A DNA stretch of 64,000 nucleotides from WLMZ01 sp038227995 (GCA_038227995.1 JBBRPP010000026.1:11066-75065), one strand, 5' to 3'; shown: positions 15,599-24,956, numbered from the stretch's first letter. The notes: generated from the letters alone by a model not told the origin. Translations and numbers: made by a program.

Positions 15599-17914
15599 AT
15601 GTCGCTGTTCGATGCCCCGGAAGAAACCACGTCACTGCTCACCGGGCTCAACCCGGATCAGCTCGACGCCGTCGTGCATGTCAACGGCCCGCTGCTGGTG
15701 GTGGCCGGGGCCGGGTCGGGCAAGACCCGAGTGCTCACCCATCGCATCGCCCACCTGATCGAGAGCGAGGGCGTGCACCCGCAGCGCATCCTCGCGATCA
15801 CGTTCACCAACAAGGCTGCCGGCGAGATGAAGGAACGCGTCGGTCTCCTCGTCGGGCCGATGGCGAAGAACATGTGGGTCAGCACGTTCCATGCCGCGTG
15901 CGTGCGCATCCTGCGCGCTCACGCCGATGCGCTCGGGTACCCGCGCAGCTTCAGCATCTACGACCAGGCTGACGCGCAGCGTCTCACGGGCTATGTCATC
16001 CGCGACCTCAACCTCGACGCGAAGCGCTTCACGCCACGCGGCGCACACAACATCATCAGCAAGTGGAAGAACGAGCTGACGTTCCCCGACGACGCGCTGG
16101 CAACTGCGTCGACCCCGATGGATCGCAAGCATGCCGAAATCTACCGCGACTACCAGTCCCGTCTGCACAAGGCCGGGGCGATGGACTTCGACGATCTGCT
16201 GACCAACACGGTGTTGCTGTTCCGTCACCACCCCGACATCCTTCGTCAGTACCAGGAACGCTTCCTGCACATCCTGATCGACGAGTATCAGGACACCAAC
16301 ACGGCGCAGAACGAGATCGTGTTGGTGCTCGGCGCGCTGCACCAGAACGTGACCGTCGTCGGCGATCAGGACCAGTCGGTGTACCGCTTCCGCGGCGCAG
16401 ACTTTCGCAACATCCTCCAGTTCGAGAACGCATTCCCCGACGTCACCACGATCGTGCTCAACCAGAACTACCGCAGCACGCAGATGATCCTCGACGCGGC
16501 GAACTCGGTGATCTCGAACAACCCGACGCGCAAGGCGAAGGAACTGTGGAGCGAACTGGGTCGTGGCGACCCGATCATCCGCTACCACGCCGACGACGAA
16601 GGCGATGAGTCCACGTGGGTCGCGCGCACCATGCAGGACGCGCATGACAACCACGGGATGATGTGGAAAGAGATCGCCGCCTTCTACCGCACGAACGCCC
16701 AGAGCCGAGTCGTCGAAGAAGCGATGATGCGGTTCGGCATCCCGTACAAGGTCGTCGGTGGCACACGCTTCTACGACCGCCGCGAGATCAAGGATGCGAT
16801 GGCGTACCTGAGAGCCGTCGCCAACCCGGCCGACGAGGTCAGCATCAAGCGCGTCCTCAACATCCCCAAGCGAGGCATCGGCGAGACCAGCATCGGTCGG
16901 CTCGATGCGTGGGCGCGCGAGATGGGCAACGGGTTCATGGACGCGATGCGTCACGCCGACGACGCCGGTGTGTCGGGATCAGCCAGCCGCGGCATCGCGA
17001 CGTTCGTGGCGTTGCTCGATTCGCTGGCGCACATGCTCGACGGTTCGCCGGCCGAGGTGTTGCAGGCCGCGCTCGACCAGAGCGGCTATCTGGCCGAACT
17101 GGAAGCCGAGAGCTCGGTCGATGCCGCCGGCCGGCTCGAGAACATCGGCGAGCTGATCGGCTCGGCGCGCGAGTTCACACGAGTCGATGAGTTCCTCGAA
17201 CAGATCTCCCTCGTCGCCGACACCGACGATCTCGACGACGACAATCGTGTCGTGCTGATGACCTTGCACGCCGCCAAGGGTCTCGAGTTCCCGTACGTTT
17301 TCCTGCTCGGGATGGAAGAGGGCGTGTTCCCGCACATCCGCGCTCAGAGCGATCCCGACGAGATGGAAGAAGAGCGGCGTCTCGCCTATGTCGGCATCAC
17401 GCGCGCCCAGCAGCGGCTGCACGTGTCGCACGCGTGGAGCCGCAGCCTGTTCGGCAACACCCAGTACAACCCCTCGTCGCGTTTCCTCGATGAGATCCCC
17501 GAAGGGCTGCAGCAGCACAAGGGCAACGTCAGCGGCCGCAGCTCGTCTGGCCGGCAGAGCTACCGCAGTCGTGACGGCGGCGGTAGCGACTACGGCTCGT
17601 CGGGTTACGGCAACGCGCCGAACTACCGGCGCCGGTTCTCCGAGCCCGACGACGACGCAAAGCGCGCAGCCGAGGCGCACCGCGAACGGGTGGTCGAAGC
17701 AGCGATGAACGCCGGCAAGAAGCTGGCGCCACAACCGTCGAACGCGCAGCAGATCGGCCTGCGGGTCGGCGACGACGTCGAGCACCCGAAGTTCGGCGAG
17801 GGCGTCATCATCGACATCGAGGGCAGCGGCGAGAAAGCCGAGGCGACGATCCGGTTCCGCGATGTCGGCACGAAGCACCTGGCGCTCGCATGGGCGCCAC
17901 TCAAGAAGCTGTAG
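15599..17914 (+). CDS. pcrA: ATP-dependent DNA helicase PcrA/UvrD
   Basis: A 771-residue superfamily 1A 3'-5' helicase for nucleotide excision repair, replication restart and RecA removal. Motifs are in order: Walker A AGAGSGKT, motif Ia TFTNKAAGEM, motif II DEYQDTN, motif III VGDQDQSVYRFRGA, motif IV NYRST, motif V TLHAAKGLEF and motif VI YVGITRAQ. After a Gly/Ser/Arg-rich linker it ends in the Tudor-like RNA-polymerase-binding module (GDDVEHPKFGEGVI). A GTG two codons upstream (15593) is an alternative start; a TAGACT box lies 10 bases before the ATG. Confidence 0.95.
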   Translation: MSLFDAPEETTSLLTGLNPDQLDAVVHVNGPLLVVAGAGSGKTRVLTHRIAHLIESEGVHPQRILAITFTNKAAGEMKERVGLLVGPMAKNMWVSTFHAACVRILRAHADALGYPRSFSIYDQADAQRLTGYVIRDLNLDAKRFTPRGAHNIISKWKNELTFPDDALATASTPMDRKHAEIYRDYQSRLHKAGAMDFDDLLTNTVLLFRHHPDILRQYQERFLHILIDEYQDTNTAQNEIVLVLGALHQNVTVVGDQDQSVYRFRGADFRNILQFENAFPDVTTIVLNQNYRSTQMILDAANSVISNNPTRKAKELWSELGRGDPIIRYHADDEGDESTWVARTMQDAHDNHGMMWKEIAAFYRTNAQSRVVEEAMMRFGIPYKVVGGTRFYDRREIKDAMAYLRAVANPADEVSIKRVLNIPKRGIGETSIGRLDAWAREMGNGFMDAMRHADDAGVSGSASRGIATFVALLDSLAHMLDGSPAEVLQAALDQSGYLAELEAESSVDAAGRLENIGELIGSAREFTRVDEFLEQISLVADTDDLDDDNRVVLMTLHAAKGLEFPYVFLLGMEEGVFPHIRAQSDPDEMEEERRLAYVGITRAQQRLHVSHAWSRSLFGNTQYNPSSRFLDEIPEGLQQHKGNVSGRSSSGRQSYRSRDGGGSDYGSSGYGNAPNYRRRFSEPDDDAKRAAEAHRERVVEAAMNAGKKLAPQPSNAQQIGLRVGDDVEHPKFGEGVIIDIEGSGEKAEATIRFRDVGTKHLALAWAPLKKL

Positions 17915-17924
17915 GTTCGCCGCG

Positions 17925-19250
17925 GTGACTCCGCAACCCGCTCGTTGGCGTTCGGAACTGTCCGAGCAGTGGTCGCTGCTGCGTCACCTCGCGCGCTGGT
18001 TGGTGCTCGGCGCGCTGTCGGGGGTGCTCGCCGGCGCGTCGTCACGGGTGTTCCTGGCCGGTCTCGAACGTGTCACGCACTGGCGCGAAGACGGCCGGCA
18101 GTGGCTCGTCTACCTGTTGCCGCTGGCCGGGTTGGCGATGGCCGCGTTGTACCACTACCTCGGCGGGCGTTCGGCCGAGGGAACCAACCTGCTGCTCGAC
18201 GAGATCCACGAACCAACGGCATGGGTGCCCGGGCGGATGGCACCGCTCGTCCTCGTCGGCACGTGGGTGTCGCATCTGTTCGGGGCGTCGGTCGGTCGCG
18301 AAGGCACGGCACTGCAGATGTCGGGCAGCCTTTCCGATGGTATTGCAAGGTTGTTCAAGCTGAAGCCGGCCGACCGTCAGATCATGTTGATCGCCGCGCT
18401 GGCCGGCGGCTTCGGCGCGGTCTTCGGCGTGCCCGTCGCAGGCGCGGTGTTCGGGCTGGAGGTGCAGACGGTCGGTCGGTTCCGGGTCGACGCGATCGTG
18501 CCCGCGCTGACCGCGTCGATCGTCGGCGATCGAGTGCTGCGGTGGCTCGGCGGCCACCACGCGCTCTACGCCCACCTGCTGCCGAACGTGACGCCGTGGG
18601 TGCTGATCCGCATCGCCGGCGCAGGATTGCTGTTCGGCCTGGCCGGTGCCGCGTACGGCGCGCTTGCCCACGGGATCAAATCGCTGATGGCGTCCCGGGT
18701 GAGTTGGCCACCGCTGCGGCCGTTCATCGGTGGCTTTGCGGTCATCGCGCTTGTCCTGCTGTTCGGGCACAGCTACCAAGGGCTCTCGCTGCCACTCATC
18801 GGGCGAGCGCTGAACGGCGATCACCTCAGCTTCGCCGTGTTCGCGCTGAAGTTGATCTTCACCGCGATCGCCGTTGGCTGCGGCTTCTTCGGCGGCGAGG
18901 TCACGCCGCTGTTCATGATCGGTGCCTCGCTCGGTTCGGCACTCGCGCTTCCACTCGGGCTGAACACCCAGTTGATCGCGGCCGTCGGGTTCTGTGCCGT
19001 GTTCGCCGGCGCGGCCAACACGCCGATCGCTTGCATGATCCTGGGGGTCGAACTGTTCGGCAGTGGTGTCATCGCGCCGATGGCGGTCGCGTGCACGGTT
19101 GCGTTCGTGTTCAGTGGTCACCGCAGCATCTACACCAGCCAGCGGGTGCAGGTCGCCAAGGCCGGGGCCGGCGACGGTGGTTCGCGTGCGGACGGACCGC
19201 GCAAGGTTGGCGACTGGCTCAAACATCTCCGCCCCGACGACCCGAACTGA
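17925..19250 (+). CDS. ClC family chloride channel or antiporter
   Basis: A 441-residue membrane protein of the voltage-gated chloride channel family. The conserved second anion motif is GREGTALQM, the pore region GGFGAVFGVPVAGAVFGLE follows, and the third motif is GGEVTPLFMIGASLG. There is no CBS domain; the C terminus is a short hydrophilic tail. It starts 10 bases after pcrA at a GTG, so the two may be cotranscribed. Channel versus proton-coupled exchange cannot be settled without alignment of the gating glutamate, which is present in GREGT. Confidence 0.88.
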   Translation: MTPQPARWRSELSEQWSLLRHLARWLVLGALSGVLAGASSRVFLAGLERVTHWREDGRQWLVYLLPLAGLAMAALYHYLGGRSAEGTNLLLDEIHEPTAWVPGRMAPLVLVGTWVSHLFGASVGREGTALQMSGSLSDGIARLFKLKPADRQIMLIAALAGGFGAVFGVPVAGAVFGLEVQTVGRFRVDAIVPALTASIVGDRVLRWLGGHHALYAHLLPNVTPWVLIRIAGAGLLFGLAGAAYGALAHGIKSLMASRVSWPPLRPFIGGFAVIALVLLFGHSYQGLSLPLIGRALNGDHLSFAVFALKLIFTAIAVGCGFFGGEVTPLFMIGASLGSALALPLGLNTQLIAAVGFCAVFAGAANTPIACMILGVELFGSGVIAPMAVACTVAFVFSGHRSIYTSQRVQVAKAGAGDGGSRADGPRKVGDWLKHLRPDDPN

Positions 19251-19255
19251 CGCGG

Positions 19256-19280
19256 TTTTTCGACCGCGACGGTCGAAAAA
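19256..19280. terminator. Stem-loop terminator after ClC gene
   Basis: A perfect 11-base inverted repeat (TTTTTCGACCG / CGGTCGAAAAA) with a CGA loop starts 5 bases after the ClC stop codon. The A/T run lies within the stem rather than beyond it. It could act in both directions, for the ClC gene and for the minus-strand remnant. Confidence 0.65.
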
Positions 19281-19306
19281 CAGGATCAGAATGGCTGACG
19301 GGTGAG

Positions 19307-19468
19307 TCAGGTGAGTGCGTCGATCACCGGATGACGGAAGTCGTTGTTGTCGGCGACAGAGAGGTGTTCGTAACCGATCGACTCGGCATCTCGCGCCAGT
19401 TGCAACCAGCCGATGCCGGATGCCTGGACCTCGCCGAACCCAGCTGAAAGATTCACGCGAACGCTCAT
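19307..19468 (-). pseudogene. Truncated luciferase-like (LLM) monooxygenase remnant
   Basis: A 53-residue frame whose sequence reads like the start of a bacterial luciferase-like F420/FMN monooxygenase: a first strand VNLSAGFGE, then WLQLARDAESIGYEHLSVAD, then a HPVIDALT segment just before the stop. These proteins are normally about 300 residues, so only the first beta strand, helix and second strand remain. No continuation is seen in the other frames before the terminator at 19280. The start retains a TAGGAT -10 box 7 bases upstream. A genuine microprotein is less likely. Confidence 0.6.
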
Positions 19469-19475
19469 CGACGCG

Positions 19476-19481
19476 ATCCTA
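19476..19481 (-). promoter_or_regulatory. -10 box of LLM remnant, leaderless type
   Basis: TAGGAT on the minus strand ends 7 bases before the ATG at 19468, as if the promoter of the decayed gene survives. Confidence 0.45.
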
Positions 19482-19509
19482 GGTGGGCGCGCGTGCTTGA
19501 ATCTGTGGG

Positions 19510-19941
19510 ATGGATGCAGCGATTCTGGTCGAGAGCCTCACCGGCAACACATGGAAAGCAGCCGAGCTCGTCGGCGCCAAATTGCAGGAGGCCGGGTGGG
19601 GCATCACCGGCCTGTCGAAGGTGCGCCAACCCGATCACGCCAGCATCCAGCGTGCTGACCTCGTGCTGATCGGTACGTGGACGCACGGCCTGTTCGTGGT
19701 CGGTCAGGCTCCGTGGGGCGCCGCGGCGCTCAGCCAGCTGCCGGCGATGCAGGGCAAGAAGGCCGCTGTGTTCTGTACGTTCGCGCTGAATCCGGCCAAG
19801 ACGCTGGACAAGATGACGTCGATCATCTCCGGCATCGGCGCCGACGTCATCGGTGGCCTGGCGATGAACCGGATGAAGCTGGAACGCAACGCCGATGAGT
19901 TCGCAGCGCGCCTGCTCGACGTCGCCCCGTCACTCGTCTGA
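19510..19941 (+). CDS. Flavodoxin family protein
   Basis: A 143-residue flavodoxin-like protein. The FMN phosphate loop is SLTGNTWKAAE near the N terminus and a second flavin loop is IGTWTHGLFVVGQAPWG. Such proteins carry electrons or act as quinone reductase-like modules. It is divergent from the LLM remnant, which might have been its redox partner, and convergent with the membrane protein at 19952. A degenerate TTGAAT -10 lies 7 bases before the ATG. Confidence 0.8.
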   Translation: MDAAILVESLTGNTWKAAELVGAKLQEAGWGITGLSKVRQPDHASIQRADLVLIGTWTHGLFVVGQAPWGAAALSQLPAMQGKKAAVFCTFALNPAKTLDKMTSIISGIGADVIGGLAMNRMKLERNADEFAARLLDVAPSLV

Positions 19942-19951
19942 TCAGGCTCGT

Positions 19952-20479
19952 TCAGCCGCCCGCGGGTTGCGTCGCAGCGGTTGTCGTTGCCGGCGCCGTC
20001 GGCAGCAGGTGGAGCGTGAGGAGACCGTTGGCGGCGACAACCGGATAGACACCCGCGGGCGGCACGGCGAGTTGCTCGGTCGAGATCGTTCGCCCGTCGC
20101 AGTCCGTGAAGTTGCGGGTGTGTTTGACCTGCACCACCTTGCACACCACGGTGCGGTCGGCGGGATACGCCATGTAGATGCCCCAGTTCTTCTGCGGATC
20201 GGTGCCCGTGTGGTCGAGGACGATCGTGCGCTTGCCGCTGGCGCGGAGGAGATCGGGGAAGATCAGCGGACCGTCTTCGGCGATGACCGCGGCGTAGGTC
20301 TTGGTTCTCCCGACGTCGAACGTGGTGGGGGCGAAGTCCTTGGAGACGTTCTTGTTGTTGCTCGCAATGTACGCCGCGGCCCCCCACAGGATCAGACCGA
20401 GAACTGCGAAGAACCCGATGCCTGCCAGCACTGGAACAACGGCCCGGGCGAGCGGAGAGCGGAGTTGGGGCCGGCGCAT
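19952..20479 (-). CDS. Hypothetical membrane-anchored protein
   Basis: A 175-residue protein, not recognised. It has a short basic N terminus, one transmembrane helix (VLAGIGFFAVLGLILWGAAA region) and an exported domain that contains two cysteines (VVCKVV and TDCDG) and ends in an Ala/Thr-rich tail. The cysteines could form a disulfide. The ATG at 20479 is preferred to a GTG at 20515. The topology is N-in with the domain outside. Its start faces sucC across 113 bases. Confidence 0.65.
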   Translation of the reverse strand: MRRPQLRSPLARAVVPVLAGIGFFAVLGLILWGAAAYIASNNKNVSKDFAPTTFDVGRTKTYAAVIAEDGPLIFPDLLRASGKRTIVLDHTGTDPQKNWGIYMAYPADRTVVCKVVQVKHTRNFTDCDGRTISTEQLAVPPAGVYPVVAANGLLTLHLLPTAPATTTAATQPAGG

Positions 20480-20580
20480 CGCTGCCAGTGTGCCCGACCG
20501 GACGCGTCGTTGCACCCGTCCGCGGCGCGGTCGTCGCGGAGCCGCTCGCTGCCGGTTGTGATCTACCTGGCAGACCGGCC

Positions 20581-20586
20581 TAGGGT
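20581..20586 (+). promoter_or_regulatory. -10 box of sucCD, leaderless type
   Basis: TAGGGT ends 6 bases before the sucC GTG at 20593. A TTGTGA at 20556-20561 may serve as -35, with a long 19-base spacer. Confidence 0.5.
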
Positions 20587-20592
20587 TCCTCC

Positions 20593-21750
20593 GTGGATCT
20601 CTTCGAGTATCAAGGCAAGCAGTACTTCGCCCGCTACGACATTCCGGTGAGTGCCGGCGGTGTCGCGGACACGGTCGACGAAGCTGTCAAACAAGCCGAC
20701 GCTGCCGGCTACCCCGTCGTGGTCAAGGCGCAGGTGCAGGTCGGTGGCCGCGGGAAGGCGGGCGGCATCAAGCTGGCCAACAACGCGGCCGAAGCGCGCG
20801 AGTACGCGACCAACATTCTCGGGATGGACATCAAGGGCCATCTCGTCAAGCGGGTGTGGGTCGAGAACGCGAGCGACATCGCGGAGGAGTACTACGCGAG
20901 CTACACCCTCGACCGCAGCGCCAAGAAGCACATGCTGATGTTGTCGAAGGAGGGCGGCGTCGAGATCGAAGCCGTCGCCGAGACCAACCCCGACGCGATT
21001 CTCATCCGGCACATCGATCCGGTCGACGGCATCACACTCGAGTGGGCGACGCAGGCAGCCATCGACGCCGAGTTCCCCGAGCAGTCGGTGGCCGGCGTCG
21101 CCGACATCCTCGTCAAGCTCTACCGCTGCTACACCGAGGGCGACTGCGACCTGGCCGAGATCAACCCGTTGATCCTCAAGCCGACTGGCGAGATCCATGC
21201 GCTCGATGCCAAGGTCAGCCTCGACAACAACGCTGCGTTCCGTCATCCCGAGTGGGACGAATACCGCGCCACCGAAGAGCTCGACGAGCGCGAGCAACTC
21301 GCCCGTGAGAAGGACCTGCAGTACATCGGTCTCGATGGCTCGGTCGGCATCATCGCCAACGGCGCCGGTCTGGCGATGAGCACGCTCGACGTCGTCAACC
21401 AGGTGGGCGGAACTGCTGCCAACTTCCTCGACATCGGCGGCGGTGCCAACGCCGACGTGATGGCCGCTGCGCTCGAAGTCATCAACTACGACCAGAACGT
21501 GAAGAGCATCTTCGTCAACATCTTCGGCGGCATCACCCGCGGCGAAGAAGTCGCCAAGGGCATCGTCGAAGCGCTCAACCGGGTCTCGCTCCGAGCACCG
21601 ATCGTGATCCGTCTCGACGGCACGAACGCCGAAGAGGGCCGCCAGATCCTGGCCAGCGCCGGCATCCCCGAGAGCGTCCTGCAGAGCAAACCCACCATGT
21701 TGGAAGCCGCTCGTGCGGCAGTGTCGATCGCGAACGGAAACGGGAAATAG
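20593..21750 (+). CDS. sucC: Succinyl-CoA synthetase (ADP-forming) beta subunit
   Basis: The 385-residue beta subunit of the TCA-cycle enzyme that converts succinyl-CoA to succinate with ATP or GTP formation. It begins with the ATP-grasp domain (LFEYQGKQYFARYDIPV, then VKAQVQVGGRGKAGG). The C-terminal ligase domain has the conserved GGGANADVM and NIFGGITR motifs. The GTG start is supported by the family N terminus and a leaderless-type -10. sucD follows after 2 bases. Confidence 0.97.
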   Translation: MDLFEYQGKQYFARYDIPVSAGGVADTVDEAVKQADAAGYPVVVKAQVQVGGRGKAGGIKLANNAAEAREYATNILGMDIKGHLVKRVWVENASDIAEEYYASYTLDRSAKKHMLMLSKEGGVEIEAVAETNPDAILIRHIDPVDGITLEWATQAAIDAEFPEQSVAGVADILVKLYRCYTEGDCDLAEINPLILKPTGEIHALDAKVSLDNNAAFRHPEWDEYRATEELDEREQLAREKDLQYIGLDGSVGIIANGAGLAMSTLDVVNQVGGTAANFLDIGGGANADVMAAALEVINYDQNVKSIFVNIFGGITRGEEVAKGIVEALNRVSLRAPIVIRLDGTNAEEGRQILASAGIPESVLQSKPTMLEAARAAVSIANGNGK

Positions 21751-21752
21751 TC

Positions 21753-22649
21753 ATGTCGATCTTCGTCGATCAGAACACCAAGGTCATCGTCCAGGGCCTC
21801 ACCGGCGGGCAGGGCAAGTACCACGGCCTGCGCAACAAGGCGTACGGCACCCAGGTCGTCGGCGGCGTCACGCCCGGCAAGGGCGGCACCGACGTCGAAG
21901 GCATCCCCGTCTTCAACACCGTCGCCGAAGCGGTTGCTGCCACCGGTGCCGACGCGTCGTTCATCGCCGTTCCGCCGAAGGCCGCCTCCGCCGCGATCCT
22001 CGAGGCTGCAGCGGCCGGCATCGCGTTCGTCGTCTGCATCACCGAGGGCATCCCGGCCCAGGACGAAGCGCGCGTCTACAACACGCTCATCCGTGACTAC
22101 CCGAACACTCGGCTGCTCGGCCCGAACTGCCCGGGCATCATCAGCCCCGGGAAGTGCAACATCGGCATCACCGCCGGCGAGATCGCCGCGCTGCCCAGCG
22201 CGGCCGGTCCGAACGTCGGCATCGTGTCGCGGTCCGGAACGCTGACGTATCAGGCCCTGTACGAGCTCAAGCAGCGGGGCATCGGTGTGTCGACGTGCGT
22301 CGGCATCGGCGGCGACCCCGTTCCCGGCACCAACTTCATCGACTGCCTGCGCGAGTTCCAGGCCGACCCCGAGACCCACGCGATCATCATGATCGGCGAG
22401 ATCGGCGGCTCGGCCGAAGAAGAGGCCGCCGAGTTCATCAAGGCCAACGTCACCAAGCCGATGAGCGCCTACATCGCTGGCGTCACGGCTCCGGCCGGTA
22501 AGAAGATGGGCCACGCTGGTGCGATCGTCAGCGGTGGCAAGGGCACGGCGCAGGGCAAGATGGACGCGCTTGCCGCGGCTGGTGTCCGTGTCGGTCTCAA
22601 CCCCACCGAAGCCGGCGACCTGATGGCCGAGATCGTCGCCACGCTGTAG
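21753..22649 (+). CDS. sucD: Succinyl-CoA synthetase alpha subunit
   Basis: The 298-residue alpha subunit carries the CoA-binding Rossmann domain (VIVQGLTGGQGKYH) and the active-site histidine that is phosphorylated, in GHAGAIVSGGKGTAQGK. It begins 2 bases after the sucC stop, in a two-gene operon as in most bacteria. Length and motifs are standard. Confidence 0.97.
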   Translation: MSIFVDQNTKVIVQGLTGGQGKYHGLRNKAYGTQVVGGVTPGKGGTDVEGIPVFNTVAEAVAATGADASFIAVPPKAASAAILEAAAAGIAFVVCITEGIPAQDEARVYNTLIRDYPNTRLLGPNCPGIISPGKCNIGITAGEIAALPSAAGPNVGIVSRSGTLTYQALYELKQRGIGVSTCVGIGGDPVPGTNFIDCLREFQADPETHAIIMIGEIGGSAEEEAAEFIKANVTKPMSAYIAGVTAPAGKKMGHAGAIVSGGKGTAQGKMDALAAAGVRVGLNPTEAGDLMAEIVATL

Positions 22650-22674
22650 AGCATGCGGGGAGGTCGACAGGGCC

Positions 22675-22680
22675 TACAGT
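22675..22680 (+). promoter_or_regulatory. -10 box of receptor gene, leaderless type
   Basis: TACAGT ends 6 bases before the ATG at 22687. Confidence 0.55.
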
Positions 22681-22686
22681 CCCTGA

Positions 22687-24822
22687 ATGGGATACGTCCC
22701 CCCACCACCCCCGCCCCTGCCGCCTGTTTCTCCGTACGCGACACCGTCGCCACCACCGAAGCACGGTGGAAGCCGTCGCGTCGTGGTCGGCTTGGTGGTT
22801 GTGGCCACGTTGATTGCGACAGGCGCGGTCGTCATCGTCGCACGACGATCCGACGACTCGTCGTCGAGCGCCAGCACGACAGACAGCTCGGACACAGCGG
22901 ACAGCACCGATTCGACCAAGGTGAACGAGACGGCGCTCTCCGATTCGACCGCATCCACGGACGAGACCACTCTGCTGCCCGGGAACGCCGATGTCTACGT
23001 GTCGGGCTTCAGCGGATTCGACGTTGGCGCCGTCGCGCTGATCATCCACGAACCGCAGACGCTGAGTGAGTCGACGGTGCCGGCGGATGGAGTCGCGCGG
23101 TGTGCGACTGAGACTGGCGCCGTCGCCGATAAGGCGATGTACATCCAGATCGATGCGACCGTGACGCTGTACGGCGATACGCCCAGATCCCTTGCGGTGG
23201 ACTTCTTCCAGCCCGGCATCATCGTCAGCTACCCCGACGGCGGGGTCTCGTGCGGCGGACCGTCTCATGTCACAGGAGTTCGCTTTGCAGCGGCACGGCC
23301 TCAGAAGCCCTACACGTTCACGTTCTGGAGTCAGCTCCCCGGTGAAGTCTCACCGGACAAGCCGAACGGCGATCCTGGTTCGCTTCGGCAAGCCGAGCTG
23401 CAACTGGGCATCTACGTCGATGACGAATGGATCGAACCCGCGAACTTCTACGGACCACATGTGTACGACTGCGGGCCGTCGGCCGATCACAAGACTCGAA
23501 TCATCGCGCTCTTCACTGCGCCGTCGGTCGACGGCCACTGTGCGCCGGTGAATGATCCGACAGCACCGCCCAGCGAAGAGCCGATACCCGATACGCAACC
23601 GCCGACCGACAGCACATCCGACGTGCCCGCCGCCACCGACAGCATTCCAGCGCCACCTCCACCGGTGGGTGGAGGCCTCGTCGTCGGTGTCGACCTTCCA
23701 TTGCAGGGTGGCGCCAAGGACGCATCGGACGACACGAATCGAGCGATCCAACTCGTGCTCGAGCAGGCGGGCGGCAAGGCCGGTCCGTACTCCATCACGC
23801 TCAAATCCTACGACGACTCGACGGCCGCCAAGGGCGAGTGGGACGAGGACACGTGTGCGGCGAACGCAGCGGGCCACGTCGGATCGCCAGGAGAGGTGGC
23901 CGTTCTCGGGACGTACAACGCTGGATGCACCCGTGCCGAACTGCAGATTCTGAACCAGGATTCGCCGTCGCCGATGTTGATGGTGTCGCACGTGAACACG
24001 AACCCGGGCCTCACGAAACCGTGGTCTCCAGGTGAGCCGGACATGTACTACCCCAGCGGCGTGCGCAACTTCGCCCGCATCCTGGCCCCGGATGATCTGC
24101 AGGCCAAGGCCGAGGCGGAGTTCGCGGCCAACGTCCTCAAAGTCACGCGGTGCATCGTGCTGAATGACCGATCGACGTATGGCGTGGGTCTGGCGGCAGT
24201 GTTCGTCCAGCGGGCCAAGGATGTGGGCATCGACGTCGTTGGGGAGGCCGCATGGGATGCGGCCGCCGGCGACTACACCACGCTGCTGCAGGGTTTCAAG
24301 GCGTTGAAGCCGGATTGTGTCTATCTCGGCGGTGTCGCCGACAACAATGGTGAGCAACTGATCCGCGACAAGGTGGCAGTGTTCGGCCCGAACGACGGTG
24401 CAGTGAAGCTCATTGCTCCCGATGGCTTCCTCGGCTACCCATCGGTCGACGTGTTGCCTGAGGCGCAGGACATGTACGTGTCGTTGTCCGGGCTGCCGGC
24501 GGACGAGATCGTGAGGAACAGCGAGGTCGCTGCGAAGTTCGTCGCTGACTTCGCAGCCAAGTACGGCCACGAGCCGTCGACCGTGGATGCACTGTACGGT
24601 GCGGCCGCAATGCAGTTCATCCTGGCGACGGTCGCTGCATCGGACGGAACGCGCAAGGGCGTCACTTCGGCGGCGTTCTCGGGCATCTCGATACCGGCCG
24701 AACAATCGCTGACGGGCGACCAACTCGGGGTCGATGCGAATGGGGACCCAATCGACCGGGAGATCTCGATCGAGCAGATCCAGATCGACGGCTTTGCCTA
24801 CCTGACGGCGTGGTCGACGTGA
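22687..24822 (+). CDS. Membrane-anchored periplasmic binding-like protein (branched-chain amino acid receptor type)
   Basis: A 711-residue protein with a proline-rich cytoplasmic N terminus, one transmembrane helix (about 30-52, VVVGLVVVATLIATGAVVIV), a Ser/Thr-rich linker and an unrecognised beta-rich domain (about 100-270). After a second Pro/Thr linker comes a type I periplasmic binding fold (about 325-711) like LivJ/receptor-family ligand-binding proteins, starting VVGVDLPLQGGAKDASDD. No ABC permease genes are adjacent, so it is more likely a sensor or scavenging surface receptor than part of a local transporter. The domain combination is uncommon. Confidence 0.75.
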   Translation: MGYVPPPPPPLPPVSPYATPSPPPKHGGSRRVVVGLVVVATLIATGAVVIVARRSDDSSSSASTTDSSDTADSTDSTKVNETALSDSTASTDETTLLPGNADVYVSGFSGFDVGAVALIIHEPQTLSESTVPADGVARCATETGAVADKAMYIQIDATVTLYGDTPRSLAVDFFQPGIIVSYPDGGVSCGGPSHVTGVRFAAARPQKPYTFTFWSQLPGEVSPDKPNGDPGSLRQAELQLGIYVDDEWIEPANFYGPHVYDCGPSADHKTRIIALFTAPSVDGHCAPVNDPTAPPSEEPIPDTQPPTDSTSDVPAATDSIPAPPPPVGGGLVVGVDLPLQGGAKDASDDTNRAIQLVLEQAGGKAGPYSITLKSYDDSTAAKGEWDEDTCAANAAGHVGSPGEVAVLGTYNAGCTRAELQILNQDSPSPMLMVSHVNTNPGLTKPWSPGEPDMYYPSGVRNFARILAPDDLQAKAEAEFAANVLKVTRCIVLNDRSTYGVGLAAVFVQRAKDVGIDVVGEAAWDAAAGDYTTLLQGFKALKPDCVYLGGVADNNGEQLIRDKVAVFGPNDGAVKLIAPDGFLGYPSVDVLPEAQDMYVSLSGLPADEIVRNSEVAAKFVADFAAKYGHEPSTVDALYGAAAMQFILATVAASDGTRKGVTSAAFSGISIPAEQSLTGDQLGVDANGDPIDREISIEQIQIDGFAYLTAWST

Positions 24823-24908
24823 CTGAGGTGCCGATGCCAATTGGTTCGACGTCGACGGTCACTCAAGCGCTTCGTCGCAGCATGGGCCACAGCGTGCACG
24901 AAAACGGG

Positions 24909-24938
24909 AAGAGCCCGGGTCGATCGACCCGGGCTCTT
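24909..24938. terminator. Bidirectional terminator palindrome
   Basis: A perfect 30-base palindrome (left arm AAGAGCCCGGGTCGA, its exact complement following) is followed on the plus strand by TTCGATTGTTT. It lies between two convergent genes and can terminate both. Confidence 0.85.
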
Positions 24939-24956
24939 TCGATTGTTTGAGGTGCT

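Noticed and set aside
15632..16954. Open minus-strand frame of 440 codons inside pcrA
   Set aside because: It is antisense to helicase motifs III-VI, and its translation is Val/Asp/Arg-rich without motifs.
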